Source of the DNA: Kitasatospora terrestris
Lineage (GTDB): Bacteria; Actinomycetota; Actinomycetes; Streptomycetales; Streptomycetaceae
Assembly (NCBI RefSeq): GCF_039542905.1
Contig: NZ_BAABIS010000001.1
Location: 7,874,001 to 7,938,000, forward strand
Reading direction: 5' to 3'
DNA length: 64,000 bases
Below the pieces are notes generated by a model. The model had not been told where the DNA came from. It did no database searches and saw only the letters and a program-made list of their open reading frames with translations. Each line of letters opens with the position of its first letter. Within the stretch, counting starts at the first letter, position 1. Below are positions 17,301 to 44,076 of the stretch, one piece after another. The translations under genes were made by a program, and so were the position numbers.

Positions 17301-20300
17301 CTCCGCTCGCAGACCGAGCACGAGGACGCCGACTGGACGCGGCACGCCACGGGCGTGCTGGCGCCCGGTGGTGCGGCGCGGCCGGCCGCGGACGGCGCGT
17401 GGCCGCCCGCCGGCGCGGAGCCGGTCGAGCTGGACGGCGTGTACGAGGAGCTCGCCGCGCGGGGATACCGGTACGGGCCGGTGTTCCGGGGGCTGACCGC
17501 GGCCTGGCGGCGCGGCGAGGAGCTGTACGCGCAGATCGCCCCGGCCGCCGACGGTGAGGCGTACGCGCTGCACCCCGCGCTGCTGGACGCCGCCCTGCAC
17601 GCCGTCGTCCGGGACGCCGAGCGGACCGTCCTGCCGTTCGCCTGGCGCGAGGTGACGGTCCACCGGGCCGGAGCCACCGCCCTGCGCGCCCGGATCACCC
17701 CGGCCGGGCAGGACACCGTGACCCTGGAGGTCAGCGACAGCACGGGCACCCCCGTCGCCACCGTCGCCGCCCTCACCCTCCGCGCCGCCACCCCCGCCGG
17801 GGCGGCCGAAGCAGCCCTGCGCCTCACCTGGCAACCCCTGCCGACCGCTGCGGGCGGAACCACCGGCCCGGCGGGGGTGGCGCAGGCCGTCGCCGGCCAC
17901 CCGGCCGCCGCGCCCGCCTCCGGCGGGGTCACCGGGGCTGCGCCCGGCGTTCCGCCGCAGGGCGGTGCGCACGGGGCCGTCACGGGAGCCGTTCGCGCAG
18001 CCGTGGCCTCGGGTCCCGCCTCCGGCGGGGTTCCTGCGGGCGCGGCGGGAGCCGCTCGGTCCGCCGTCTGGCTGGAGGCGGTGCGGGCGGGGCTGCCGGG
18101 GGACACCTCGTTCGAACTCGTCCGGGACGCCGAGGAGGCGTTGCGGGTCGTCCAGCCGTGGCTGGCCGGTGACGGCGGGACGCTGGTGGTGGCCACCGAG
18201 CACGCGGTGGCCACGCATGCCGGTGAGGACGTGCCGGAGCCCGCGGCCGGGGCGGTGTGGGGGCTGCTGCGCACCGCGCAGGCGGAACACCCGGGCCGGC
18301 TGGTGCTGGTGGACCTGGACGGCACCCCGGAGTCCCTGGCCGCGCTGCCCGCCGCCCTCGCGGCCGACGAGCCCCAACTGGCGCTGCGCGCCGGTGAGCT
18401 GCTGGTACCGCGGCTGATCCGGGACCGCTCCGACGGCCTGCTCGACCTGGCGGGCCGGGACACCTGGCGGCTGGACACCGAGACCCCGGGCAGCCTGGAC
18501 GGTCTCGCCGCGCTGCCCGCCCCCGAGGCCCGCCGTCCGCTGGCCGCGGGCGAGGTGCGCCTCGCGGTGCGCGCCGCCGGGCTGAACTTCCGCGACGTCC
18601 TGATCGCGCTGGGGGTCTACCCGGGCGGGGCCAGGGTCGGCGCGGAGGCGGCCGGCACGGTGCTGGAGACCGGGCCGGGCGTGGAGCGCCTGCGGGTCGG
18701 CGACCGGGTGGCCGGTCTGGTGCAGGGCACCCTGGGGCCGGTCGCGGTGACCGACCACCGGCTGCTGTTCCGGGTGCCGGAGGGGTGGAGCGACGCGCAG
18801 GCGGCGACCGTCCCGGTGGCGTTCCTGACGGCGCACCACGGGCTGTACGACCTGGCGGGCCTGCGACCGGGGGAGAGCGTGCTGGTCCACGCCGCGACCG
18901 GCGGCGTCGGCCAGGCGGCGGTGCAGTTGGCCCGGCACGGCGGTTCGGTGGTCTTCGGTACGGCGAGCCCCGGCAAGTGGGGCACGCTCAGGGACCAGGG
19001 CCTGGACGACGCGCACATCGCCTCCAGCCGGACGCTGGACTTCGAGCCGGCGTTCCGCGCGGCGACCGGCGGGCACGGCGTGGACGTGGTCCTGAACGCG
19101 CTGGCCCGGGAGTTCACGGACGCCTCGCTGCGGCTGCTGGCCCCGGGCGGGCGGTTCGTGGAGATGGGCAAGACCGACCAGCGCGACCCGGAGGCCGTCG
19201 CGCGGGACCACGACGGCGCCGCCTACCTGGCGTTCGACCTGTTCGACGTGGATCCGGACCGGATCGCCGCGATCCTGGCCGAACTGGCGCCGCTGTTCGC
19301 CTCCGGCGCGCTGACCCCGCTGCCGGTGCTGGCGCAGGACGTGCGGCACGCCCCGCAGGCGGTCCGCCGGCTCAGCCAGGCCCGGCACACCGGCAAGCTG
19401 GCGCTCTCCCTGCCCGCACCGCTCGCGGACGGCGGCACCGTCCTGGTGACCGGCGGCACGGGGGCCCTGGGCCGACTGGTGGCCCGACGCCTGGTCACCC
19501 ACCACGGCGTCCGGCACCTGCTGCTGGCGAGCCGTCAGGGCATCGGCGCGCCGGGCGCGGCCGAGCTGGCCGCCGACCTCGCGGCGCTCGGGGCCGAGAC
19601 CACCGTCACCGCCGCGGACCTGGCCGACCCGGCGGCGGTCGAGGCCCTGGTCGCGGGGGTGCCCGCCGCGCACCCGCTGACCGCCGTGGTGCACACCGCG
19701 GGCGTCCTGGACGACACGGTGCTCACCTCGCTCACCCCCGAGCGGCTGCGCCGGGTGGCCGGGCCCAAGGCGGAGGCGGCCTGGCACCTGCACCGGGCCA
19801 CCGCCCACCTGGACCTCGCCGCGTTCGTGCTGTTCTCCTCCGCGGTCGGCCTGCTCGGCAACCCGGGCCAGGCCAACTACGCCGCCGCCAACAGCCAGTT
19901 GGACGCGCTGGCGCAGCACCGCCGGGTGCGCGGCCTGCCCGCGGTCTCACTCGCCTGGGGCCACTGGGCGAAGGCGGGCGGCATGGCGGCCGGTCTCGGG
20001 GCCGCGGAGACCGAGCGGCTGGCGGCCACCGGCCTGGCGCCGATGGACAACGCGTACGGCCTGGCCCTGTTCGACGCCGCGCTGGGCGGCCCGGACGGCA
20101 CGCCGGGCACCCCGTACGCGCTGTTGGCCGCCGCGCGGATCGACACCGCCGCGGTGCCCGCGGACCGGCTGTCGCCGTTGCTGCGCGGCCTGGCCCGGCG
20201 GCGCCCGCAGCGGGCGGCCGGCGGGGACGGCGCGGCCGCCCTGGCGGCCCGGCTGGCCGGCAGGCCCGCGGCCGAGCAGGAGCGGGAGCTGCTGGAGCTG

Positions 20301-20759
20301 GTCCGTTCGACGGCCGCCGCGGTGCTCGGCCACCCGGACGCGGGCGCGGTGCGGCCGGAGATCGGCTTCATGGAGGCGGAGTTCGACTCGCTGGGCGTGA
20401 TCGAGCTGCGCAACCGGATCAACGCGGCGACCGGTCTGCGGCTGCCCACCACCGCCGTCTTCGACCATCCGACCCCGCTGGCGCTCGCCGCCCACCTGCG
20501 GGAGCGGCTGGCCCCGGCCGAGCAGCCGGAACTCCCGGACGCAGCGGCGGAGTTCGCCCGGCTGGAAAGGGCCTTGGACGCCCTCCGGGAGGATCCGGAC
20601 GCCCGCGCCGACGCGGCCGCCCGGCTGACCGCCCTGCTCGCCGCGCTCGGTGCGCCGAGGCCCGCGGCGGACACCGACGACGACCTGGCCGTACGGATCG
20701 GCGAGGTCAGCAACGACGACATCTTCGACTTCATCGACAACGAGCTCGGCATCTCCTGA
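11355..20759 (+). CDS. Type I PKS: loading module plus module 1
   Basis: This 3134-residue synthase starts the assembly line. Its order is KSQ-AT-ACP, then KS-AT-DH-ER-KR-ACP. It should load methylmalonyl-CoA, decarboxylate it to a propionyl starter, and add one malonyl unit that is fully reduced. I chose ATG 11355, with AGGAG at 11339-11343; GTG 11343 in the same frame overlaps that site and is less likely. The C-terminus after the last ACP forms a short helical stretch ending NDDIFDFIDNELGIS, a classical C-terminal docking element that should pair with the coiled-coil N-terminus of the next synthase. The next gene starts 16 bases after the stop. Phosphopantetheine would come from the transferase encoded at 47689. 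Confidence 0.97.
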   Translation: MAEFPDPSVLDAGSPEAVAVIGAACRLPGAPDPEAFWQLLDAGRSAVGAPPAGRFADGEPVRAGGYLEQVDRFDADFFGITPAEAAAADPQQRLVLELAWEALEDAGVVPAGLAGSRTGVFVGAIGGDYAALAARTGSPTRHTLTGLNRGVIANRVSYALDLRGPSLTVDSAQSSSLVAVHLAVEALRSGEAEYALAAGVHLNLAPDSALAMERFGALSPDDRSFTFDARANGFVRGEGGVVLVLKPLVRALADGDRVYAVLLGSAVNSDGATEGLTVPSAAAQADVVRRALRRAGVEPARVGYVELHGTGTRVGDPIEAAALGEALGAGRAAGSPLLVGSAKTNVGHLEGAAGIVGLLKTVLAVHRGRLPASLNFATPNPGIPFAELGLRVRTESGPWPEDGGTPVAGVSSFGVGGTNAHVVVAAGPQGAAAATEGQGAPTATAEDAGARVLWPVSGRSPAALREQAARLREFAESRSDLTPAGLGRALATTRTAFEHRAAVTGTDRAELLAGLAALAEGGQAAGLVQARAHAGGPTVLVFPGQGSQWDGMARELLDTAPAFADELAAVERALAPYTDWSVGAVLRGEPGAPGLERVDVVQPVLFAVNVALAALWRAEGVRPAAVIGHSQGEIAAAYVAGALTLEDAAAVVALRSQAIAGLGASGRGAMAAIPAPAEEVAARLADRPSGISVAAVNGPAATVVSGDREAVELLVEEYRAQDVRARLVPVDYASHSPHVEPLRDTLPALLAHIRPRRADLAFYSTVTGGLLDTAELTADYWYRNLRGTVQLERAVRAALADGHRSFVESSAHPVLTVGLTQITDGAAAVTGTLRRDHGGPGQFAASLAELWARGGVVDWTARYGVRGGPVPLPTYAFQRRRLWLDGQTAPLTAGPEPVRAQAAEVSDGWSEEAALAAVRSAAALVRGQDGPEAVDPDRTFKDLGFDSVAAVEFRDRLAGATGLALPSTLTFDHPTPRAVAARLAAPAAGPTGPAVPAYGPGGAADDDPIAVVALSGRWPGGADTPEQLWELLREGRDAIGPFPDNRGWDLDALYDPDGERPGSSYTRQGGFLADADRFDGAFFGLAPRESAAMDPQQRLLLESAWELTERAGIVPATLRGSRTGVFVGAMPQEYGPRLHETPVGYEGHALTGTLSSVASGRLAYTLGLEGPAITVDTACSSSLVAIHLAAQALRTGECDLALAGGVTVMSTPGMFTEFSRQRGLAPDGRCKPFAAAADGTAWAEGVGLVLLERLSDARRRGHRVLALVRGSAVNQDGASNGLTAPNGPAQERVIRQALAQAGLAPGDVDAVEAHGTGTALGDPIEAGALIGAYGQGRERPLLIGSAKSNLGHTQAAAGVTGVIKLVQALHHGELPGTLHLDAPSPHVDWAAGDVRLLERTTPWPATGRPRRAAVSSFGISGTNAHLILEEPPVEPAAPEPVGGGLPLLVSARSEAALRTQAERLLPLAGQAGLGRALATHRTHFEHRAAVLGDPAEGLRALADGRDTPGLLRATAARNVRTAFLYSGQGSQRPGAGRELYADEPVFTAAVDEIAALFAAELAVPLTDVLFAEPGTDNAALLGTTAYTQPALFTLHVALHRLAESYGLRPDHLIGHSVGELSAAHLAGVLSLPDAVTLVAARGRLMEALPAGGAMAAVQATEAEVAADLGPAVSLAAVNGPTSVVLSGDGTEVRRIADAWRARGRRTKLLQVGRAFHSPHMDAVLDDFRAVAERLEYREPRLAVISNLTGAPATAEQLRSPDYWVRHIREAVRFHDGIRALRAAGTGAYLELGPGPVLTALAEDTLDDTDEPRVLAALLRADRPEHDTVAEALARLHLHGVEVDWHAALPGAPTGVDLPTYPFQRQRYWLDQPAGTGDTGGLASTGHPLLGAATELPDGTGLLLTGRISLRTHPWLADHAVGGQVLLPGTALLELALQAALRTGAGQVETLDLEAPLVLPEHGGLRLQAVVGAEDGSGRRPVQLRSQTEHEDADWTRHATGVLAPGGAARPAADGAWPPAGAEPVELDGVYEELAARGYRYGPVFRGLTAAWRRGEELYAQIAPAADGEAYALHPALLDAALHAVVRDAERTVLPFAWREVTVHRAGATALRARITPAGQDTVTLEVSDSTGTPVATVAALTLRAATPAGAAEAALRLTWQPLPTAAGGTTGPAGVAQAVAGHPAAAPASGGVTGAAPGVPPQGGAHGAVTGAVRAAVASGPASGGVPAGAAGAARSAVWLEAVRAGLPGDTSFELVRDAEEALRVVQPWLAGDGGTLVVATEHAVATHAGEDVPEPAAGAVWGLLRTAQAEHPGRLVLVDLDGTPESLAALPAALAADEPQLALRAGELLVPRLIRDRSDGLLDLAGRDTWRLDTETPGSLDGLAALPAPEARRPLAAGEVRLAVRAAGLNFRDVLIALGVYPGGARVGAEAAGTVLETGPGVERLRVGDRVAGLVQGTLGPVAVTDHRLLFRVPEGWSDAQAATVPVAFLTAHHGLYDLAGLRPGESVLVHAATGGVGQAAVQLARHGGSVVFGTASPGKWGTLRDQGLDDAHIASSRTLDFEPAFRAATGGHGVDVVLNALAREFTDASLRLLAPGGRFVEMGKTDQRDPEAVARDHDGAAYLAFDLFDVDPDRIAAILAELAPLFASGALTPLPVLAQDVRHAPQAVRRLSQARHTGKLALSLPAPLADGGTVLVTGGTGALGRLVARRLVTHHGVRHLLLASRQGIGAPGAAELAADLAALGAETTVTAADLADPAAVEALVAGVPAAHPLTAVVHTAGVLDDTVLTSLTPERLRRVAGPKAEAAWHLHRATAHLDLAAFVLFSSAVGLLGNPGQANYAAANSQLDALAQHRRVRGLPAVSLAWGHWAKAGGMAAGLGAAETERLAATGLAPMDNAYGLALFDAALGGPDGTPGTPYALLAAARIDTAAVPADRLSPLLRGLARRRPQRAAGGDGAAALAARLAGRPAAEQERELLELVRSTAAAVLGHPDAGAVRPEIGFMEAEFDSLGVIELRNRINAATGLRLPTTAVFDHPTPLALAAHLRERLAPAEQPELPDAAAEFARLERALDALREDPDARADAAARLTALLAALGAPRPAADTDDDLAVRIGEVSNDDIFDFIDNELGIS
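11400..14320 (+). other. PKS loading module: KSQ-AT(methylmalonyl)-ACP
   Basis: The KS (residues about 16-430) has Gln173 in SAQSSS in place of the active Cys, while the His of LHGTGT is kept at about 308. This is the KSQ decarboxylase form of loading modules. The AT has Ser630 in GHSQGE and a YASH motif at 732-735, which predicts methylmalonyl-CoA. The ACP has Ser947 in LGFDSV. Together these predict a propionyl starter. Confidence 0.93.
14368..20520 (+). other. PKS module 1: KS-AT(malonyl)-DH-ER-KR-ACP
   Basis: The KS has Cys1179. The AT has Ser1616 in GHSVGE and RAFH around 1713-1716 in place of the usual HAFH, still the malonyl pattern. The DH has His1918 in HAVGGQVLLP and Asp2078. The ER has the NADPH motif HAATGGVGQAA near 2511. 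The KR has TGGTGALG, an LDD motif at 2785-2787 (B-type) and Tyr2842. The ACP Ser is 3012 in EFDSL. All domains look intact, so the beta-carbon should be reduced to methylene. Confidence 0.92.
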
Positions 20760-20775
20760 GGAAGGCCCGCAGATC

Positions 20776-33627
<12,852 letters not shown>

Positions 33628-33674
33628 TCCGACCGACCCCCGTCCCACCGAACACCGTGACGCGAGAGGCAGCG

Positions 33675-39652
<5,978 letters not shown>

Positions 39653-39668
<16 letters not shown>

Positions 39669-40417
39669 TCCTGGTGACCGGAGCGGCATCGGGCATCGGC
39701 GAGGCGGTGGCCCGGCTGTTCGCCGAACGCGGCCACCGGGTGGTGGCGGTGGACGTCGACAAGGCGGGCCTGGAGGCACTCGCCGAGCTGGACGGGGTGG
39801 AGACGCTGGCCGGCGACGTGGCCGAGGAGGCCACCAACGCCGAGGCGGTCGAGCTGGCCCTGCACCGCTTCGGCCGGCTGGACACCGCCGTGCTGAACGC
39901 CGGCATCGGCGGCGGCGGGCCGCTGGAGGCGCCCGGCGCGCTGGAGCGCCTGGACCGGCTGTACGCGGTGAACGTGCGCGGCATCGTGGCGGGCCTGCGC
40001 GCCGCCGTGCCGGCGCTGCGGGCGTCCGGCGGCGGATCGGTGGTCGCCACCTCCTCGGTCTCCGGCCTGCGCGGCGACCCCGGCACCTGGGCGTACAACG
40101 CCACCAAGGCGGCGGTGATCAACCTGGTGCGGGGCGTGGCGATCGACTACGCCGCCGAGAACATCCGGGTGAACGCCATCGCCCCCGGCGGCACCGCCAC
40201 CGCGATGACCGCCGCCCAGATCGCCGACCCCGGCTTCTCCGCCTTCATCACCCGCCGGATCCCCGCCCAGCGCTGGGCCGACCCGCGCGAACAGGCCGAG
40301 GTGGTGTGGTTCCTGGCCTCGCCCGCGGCCTCCTACGTGACCGGGGTGACCGTCCCGGTCGACGGCGGGCTGAGCGCCAACGGCGGCATCCTGCTGCCCC
40401 CGCAGAGCACGTCCTGA
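39653..40417 (+). CDS. Short-chain dehydrogenase/reductase (PKS tailoring)
   Basis: The 254-residue protein is a classical SDR. The NAD(P)-binding TGAASGIG is at residues about 9-16, NAG near 82, the catalytic Ser in ATSSVSG, and the YNATK motif supplies Tyr and Lys. It could oxidise a hydroxyl or reduce a ketone on the polyketide, for example at C5 or C9. ATG 39653 follows AAGGAG (39642-39647) and overlaps the end of the thioesterase-bearing synthase by 16 bases, so it is translationally coupled to the PKS. That coupling is the main reason to place it in the pathway; direction and substrate are unknown. Confidence 0.92.
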
Positions 40418-40457
40418 CCCCCTTCCGTACACCCAACCCGACGAAGAGAGACGAGAC

Positions 40458-40877
40458 ATGAGCATCGAGGCGAACAAGGCCCTGGTGGAGCGCTACTACC
40501 ACGAGCTGGTCAGCGGGCAGCGGGTCGACCTGATCGAGGAGCTGATCGCCGAGGACGCCGCCGACGAGACCCGGGTCGGACCGGGCGGCAGCGGCACCCG
40601 GGAGGACTTCCGCGAGCACCTGCGCTGGCTGTGGGAGAACGTCCAGGACGTCAAGGCCACCGTCGAGGACCTGGTCGCCGAGGACGACCGGGTGATCGCC
40701 TTCTGGCGGATCGAGGGCGTCCACGTCGGCCCGGTCTTCGGCGTCCCCGCCACCGGCCGGCCGTTCACCGGCTACAGCATCAGCACGCTGACCGTCCAAG
40801 ACGGCAAGGTCACCCGCTACAACGTGCTGCCCGACCGGCTCGGCATCATCCAGCAGCTCGTTCCCGCCGTCGTCTGA
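40458..40877 (+). CDS. SnoaL-like (polyketide cyclase / ester cyclase fold) protein
   Basis: The 139-residue protein has the SnoaL pattern: an N-terminal ANKALVERYYHELVSG helix, then an alpha+beta cone with GTREDFREHLRWLWENVQD, a VIAFWRIEGVH strand and a TGRPFTGYSIS strand. SnoaL-fold enzymes catalyse aldol cyclisation, hydration, epoxide opening or isomerisation without cofactors. The gene lies 40 bases after the SDR with a GAGAGACGAG leader and is the first of two such proteins. A role in cyclising or isomerising the enone-rich hexaketide is inferred from position alone. Confidence 0.88.
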   Translation: MSIEANKALVERYYHELVSGQRVDLIEELIAEDAADETRVGPGGSGTREDFREHLRWLWENVQDVKATVEDLVAEDDRVIAFWRIEGVHVGPVFGVPATGRPFTGYSISTLTVQDGKVTRYNVLPDRLGIIQQLVPAVV

Positions 40878-40893
40878 CCCACCCCTTGCCCCA

Positions 40894-40923
40894 GGACCCG
40901 GCCGGTCGCCACCGGCCGGGTCC
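40894..40923 (+). terminator. Perfect 13-bp hairpin between the two SnoaL genes
   Basis: GGACCCGGCCGGT (40894-40906) pairs fully with ACCGGCCGGGTCC (40911-40923) around a CGCC loop. No T-run follows, as is common in these bacteria. It ends about ten bases before the AGGAGG site of the next gene, so it may be an attenuator or mRNA processing site rather than a full terminator. Confidence 0.7.
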
Positions 40924-40944
40924 GACCCACGCCAGGAGGCCCCC

Positions 40945-41349
40945 GTGTCCACCGAGTTGAGCCCGACCGACGCCGAGCAGCTGCGCCAGCTGCTGGCCCG
41001 CTTCTCGCACGCCTTCGACAACGCCGACGACGAGGCGCTCGGCACCGTCTTCGCGCCGGACGGCGTCATCGAACTCGCCCGCACCGGCGCCGTGTTCACC
41101 GGCCTGGCGGAGATCCGCGCGTTCGCGAAGGAGCTCGGCGCCGAATCGCCCGACCACCAGACCCTGGACTCGGTGCTCACCCCCGACCCCGACGGCACCG
41201 TCAGCGGCCGCAGCCGCTACCTGGTGCTGCTCGCCGACGGCGCCGTGCACAACGGCGAGTACCACGACCGGTACGTGCGCACCCCCGACGGCTGGCGGAT
41301 CGCCCACCGCCGCTCCGTGCCGCGCTACCCGCTGGCCCGCAGGCACTGA
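40945..41349 (+). CDS. Second SnoaL/NTF2-like protein
   Basis: The 134-residue protein has the NTF2-like layout of the SnoaL_4 / bile-acid-dehydratase-like group. A DAEQLRQLLARFSHAFDNAD helix is followed by GTVFAPDGVIEL, a TGLAEIRAFAKEL helix and late strands NGEYHDRYVRTPDGWRIAHR. GTG 40945 follows AGGAGG (40934-40939). Such proteins act as dehydratases, isomerases or cyclases. It is distinct in sequence from the SnoaL protein just upstream, which suggests two separate steps rather than a recent duplication. The regulator box for the next unit starts two bases after its stop codon, at 41352. Confidence 0.88.
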   Translation: MSTELSPTDAEQLRQLLARFSHAFDNADDEALGTVFAPDGVIELARTGAVFTGLAEIRAFAKELGAESPDHQTLDSVLTPDPDGTVSGRSRYLVLLADGAVHNGEYHDRYVRTPDGWRIAHRRSVPRYPLARRH

Positions 41350-41351
41350 CA

Positions 41352-41409
41352 GCAGGGGTGCGCTAGGGGTCGGCTAGGGGTGCCCGGGCCGCGGCGGCGC
41401 GGCTAGTTT
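41352..41409 (+). promoter_or_regulatory. Triple heptamer activator box and -10 of the ABC transporter operon
   Basis: GCAGGGG (41352), CTAGGGG (41363) and CTAGGGG (41374) repeat with an exact 11-bp period. A TAGTTT -10 (41404-41409) starts 23 bases after the last repeat, the same distance as at the first PKS gene. No good -35 is seen, which fits activator dependence. The transporter start codon is at 41460. Confidence 0.78.
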
Positions 41410-41459
41410 TCCGGCATCAGCCCAGCTCAACCCCCTTCCTTCGCAACGGAGTCACCAGC

Positions 41460-43118
41460 ATGCCCAGAACCGGGCCCCGTCCCCTCCCGCTGCTCGCCGC
41501 CCTCTCCGCGGGAACGCTCCTCCTGACCGCCTGCGGCTCGGGCGGGACGGGCCCGGCGGCGGACAGCGCGTCGGCCACGCCCGTCCAGGGCGGCTCGCTC
41601 ACCTACGCCACCGACGTCGAGCCGATCTCCTTCGACATCCACGTCAGCCAGCAGGACATCACCGGCGCGATCCAGCGCAACGTCTTCGACTCGCTGGTCC
41701 ACCAGGACGCCAAGGGCGAGTTCCAGCCCTGGCTGGCCACCAAGTGGGAGATCGGCCCCGACCTGAAGAGCTACACCTTCACGCTGCGCGACGGCGTCAA
41801 GTTCACCGACGGCACGCCGTTCGACGCCGAGGCCGTGAAGCTCAACTTCGACCGGATCGTCGCCAAGGAGACCAAGTCCCAGTACGCGGCCAGCCTGCTC
41901 GGCCCGTACACCGGCACCCAGGTGGTCGACCCGCACACCGTCAAGGTGACCTTCAGCGAGCCGTTCGCGCCGTTCCTGCAGGCCGCCTCCACCGCCTACC
42001 TCGGCTTCTACTCGCCGAAGGCGATCAAGGAGAACGGCGCCAAGCTGGGCGCCGGCGGCCCCGCCGACGTCGGCACCGGCCCGTTCGTCTTCACCGCGTA
42101 CACCAAGGGCCAGAGCGCCCAGTTCAGCCGCAACCCCGACTACAACTGGGCGCCGGCCGACGCCGCCCACCAGGGCCCGGCCTACCTCGACAAGCTGACC
42201 ATCCGCTTCCTGACCGAGGACTCGGTCCGCCTCGGCGCCCTCACCAGCGGCCAGGTCCAGGTCGCCGAGCCGATCCCGCCGGCCAGCGTCAAGACCGTCC
42301 AGGGCGACCCGAAGATCAAGCTGCTGAGCACCGACGCGCCCGGCGCCAACTACGCGCTGGTCCTCAACACCAGCAAGGCGCCGCTCGACGACCCGAACGT
42401 CCGCAAGGCCGTCCAGCGCGGCATCGACCTCGACACCGACGTCAAGAGCGTCTACTTCGGCGTCTACAAGCGCGCCTGGAGCCCGATCTCCCCGACCACC
42501 CCGGACTACGACAAGTCCCTCGAGAACTCCTGGCCCCACGACAAGGCCGCGGCCGAGAAGGCCCTCGACGCGGCCGGCTGGACCACCCGCGACGACGCCG
42601 GCTACCGCACCAAGAACGGCCAGCGGCTCACCCTCGAATGGCCGCTGCCGCCGGCCGAGTTCGTCCGCGAGCAGCGCGAGACCCTCGGCCAGGCGATCCA
42701 GGCCGACCTGAAGAAGATCGGCATCGAGGTCACCCGGCCCCGGCTCGACATCGGCACCTACATCAAGAACGTGTACGGCGGCCAGGAGCACATCGCCGAC
42801 TACAGCTGGGCCCGCTTCGACCCGGACGTGCTGCGGCTGTACTTCAACAGCGCCAGCCAGCCCGCCAAGGGCGGCCAGAACGCCACCTTCTACAAGGACG
42901 CCCAGCTCGACGAGTGGACCAACACCGGCAAGACCACCTTCGACAAGGTGGTCCGCAAGGACCTCTACACCAAGACCCAGCAGCGGGCCATCGACCTCGC
43001 GCTGATCGTCCCGCTGTACGTCCGCACCGCCGTGGTCGGCCAGTCCGCCCAGGTGCACGGCCTGACCGCCGACCCCAACACCTGGCTGAACTTCCACGAC
43101 GCCTGGCTCGGTCAGTGA
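41460..43118 (+). CDS. ABC transporter substrate-binding lipoprotein, peptide/nickel family 5
   Basis: The 552-residue protein is an extracellular lipoprotein. The signal peptide ends in the lipobox LLTAC, with the lipidated Cys near residue 23. The mature part has the SBP family 5 pattern, with GGSLTYATDVEPISFD at the start, LRDGVKFTDGTPFDAEAVK, and DVGTGPFVF further on. It should capture an oligopeptide or similar ligand and pass it to the permeases encoded next. It is the first gene of a five-part transport operon under the same repeat box as the PKS. Why a polyketide cluster would import a peptide-like solute is unclear; it may take up a signal or recover the product. Confidence 0.94.
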   Translation: MPRTGPRPLPLLAALSAGTLLLTACGSGGTGPAADSASATPVQGGSLTYATDVEPISFDIHVSQQDITGAIQRNVFDSLVHQDAKGEFQPWLATKWEIGPDLKSYTFTLRDGVKFTDGTPFDAEAVKLNFDRIVAKETKSQYAASLLGPYTGTQVVDPHTVKVTFSEPFAPFLQAASTAYLGFYSPKAIKENGAKLGAGGPADVGTGPFVFTAYTKGQSAQFSRNPDYNWAPADAAHQGPAYLDKLTIRFLTEDSVRLGALTSGQVQVAEPIPPASVKTVQGDPKIKLLSTDAPGANYALVLNTSKAPLDDPNVRKAVQRGIDLDTDVKSVYFGVYKRAWSPISPTTPDYDKSLENSWPHDKAAAEKALDAAGWTTRDDAGYRTKNGQRLTLEWPLPPAEFVREQRETLGQAIQADLKKIGIEVTRPRLDIGTYIKNVYGGQEHIADYSWARFDPDVLRLYFNSASQPAKGGQNATFYKDAQLDEWTNTGKTTFDKVVRKDLYTKTQQRAIDLALIVPLYVRTAVVGQSAQVHGLTADPNTWLNFHDAWLGQ

Positions 43119-43119
43119 C

Positions 43120-44073
43120 GTGAGCGCTTCCGACCCGACGGTCCCCGCCCTGCTGCGCGGGACGGCACGACGGCTGGCCGGCGCCCTCGCGGTGCTCCTC
43201 GGGGCCGCCACGGTCGCGTTCGCCGCGCTCCAGCTGATCCCCGGTGACCCGGTCACCGTGATGCTGGGCCCGGGCACCGCCGCCACCCCCGAGGTGAAGG
43301 CGCAGATCCGGGCCCAGTACGGGCTCGACCAGCCGGTCCTGGTGCAGTACCTGCACTACCTGGGCCGGCTGGCCACCGGAGACCTCGGCGAGTCGTACCA
43401 ACTGCAGCGGCCGGTCGCCGACCTGATCGGCGACCAGCTCCTGCCGACCGTCCAACTCGCCCTCGCCGCCCTGGCCCTCGCCCTGGTGCTGGCCGTGCTC
43501 GCCGCCGTCGCCACCGCCGGGCGGCGCGGCCCGGCGCGCACCGCCGGCTCGCTCGCCGAACTGCTGGCCGTCTCCAGCCCCTCGTACTGGATCGGCATCC
43601 TGCTGCTCACCGCGTTCTCCTTCCAGCTGCGGATCTTCCCCGTCGCCGGCGACCAGGACCTCTCCGCCCTGGTGCTGCCCGCCGTCACCCTCGCCCTGCC
43701 GCTCACCGGCGTGCTCGCCCAGGTGCTCCGGGAGGGCCTGGAGACCGCGCTCGGGCAGCCCTTCGCCCTCACCGCCCGCTCCCGGGGCCTGGCCCCCGCC
43801 GCCGTCCTGCTGCGGCACGCCCTGCGGCACGCCGCCGCCTCCGCGGTCACCCTGACCGGCTGGCTCACCGGCTCGCTGCTCGGCGGCGCGGTGCTGGTGG
43901 AGAGCGTCTTCGGCCGGCCCGGCATCGGCGCGCTCAGCCTCCAGGGCACCACCAACAAGGACATGCCGCTGGTGGTCGGTCTGGTGCTGCTCTCCGCGCT
44001 GGTCTTCGTCGCCATCTCCACCCTCGTCGACCTGCTGTACCTCGCCATCGACCCCCGACTCAGGAGCCGGTGA
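43120..44073 (+). CDS. ABC transporter permease, DppB-like
   Basis: The 317-residue inner-membrane protein has about six membrane segments and the DppB features PGDPVTVMLGPG near residue 44 and the coupling (EAA) loop segment around GQPFALTARSRGLAP. The GTG start at 43120 lies one base after the stop of the binding protein, so the two are translated together. It should form the channel with the following permease. The length is normal for the family. Confidence 0.94.
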   Translation: MSASDPTVPALLRGTARRLAGALAVLLGAATVAFAALQLIPGDPVTVMLGPGTAATPEVKAQIRAQYGLDQPVLVQYLHYLGRLATGDLGESYQLQRPVADLIGDQLLPTVQLALAALALALVLAVLAAVATAGRRGPARTAGSLAELLAVSSPSYWIGILLLTAFSFQLRIFPVAGDQDLSALVLPAVTLALPLTGVLAQVLREGLETALGQPFALTARSRGLAPAAVLLRHALRHAAASAVTLTGWLTGSLLGGAVLVESVFGRPGIGALSLQGTTNKDMPLVVGLVLLSALVFVAISTLVDLLYLAIDPRLRSR

Positions 44074-44076
44074 CCC

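Noticed and set aside
11394..19919. Very long open reading frame on the minus strand opposite the first PKS gene
   Set aside because: It is an antisense shadow of GC-rich codon bias: the protein is low-complexity Gly/Arg/Gln/Val with no domain, while the plus strand encodes clear KS, AT and KR motifs.
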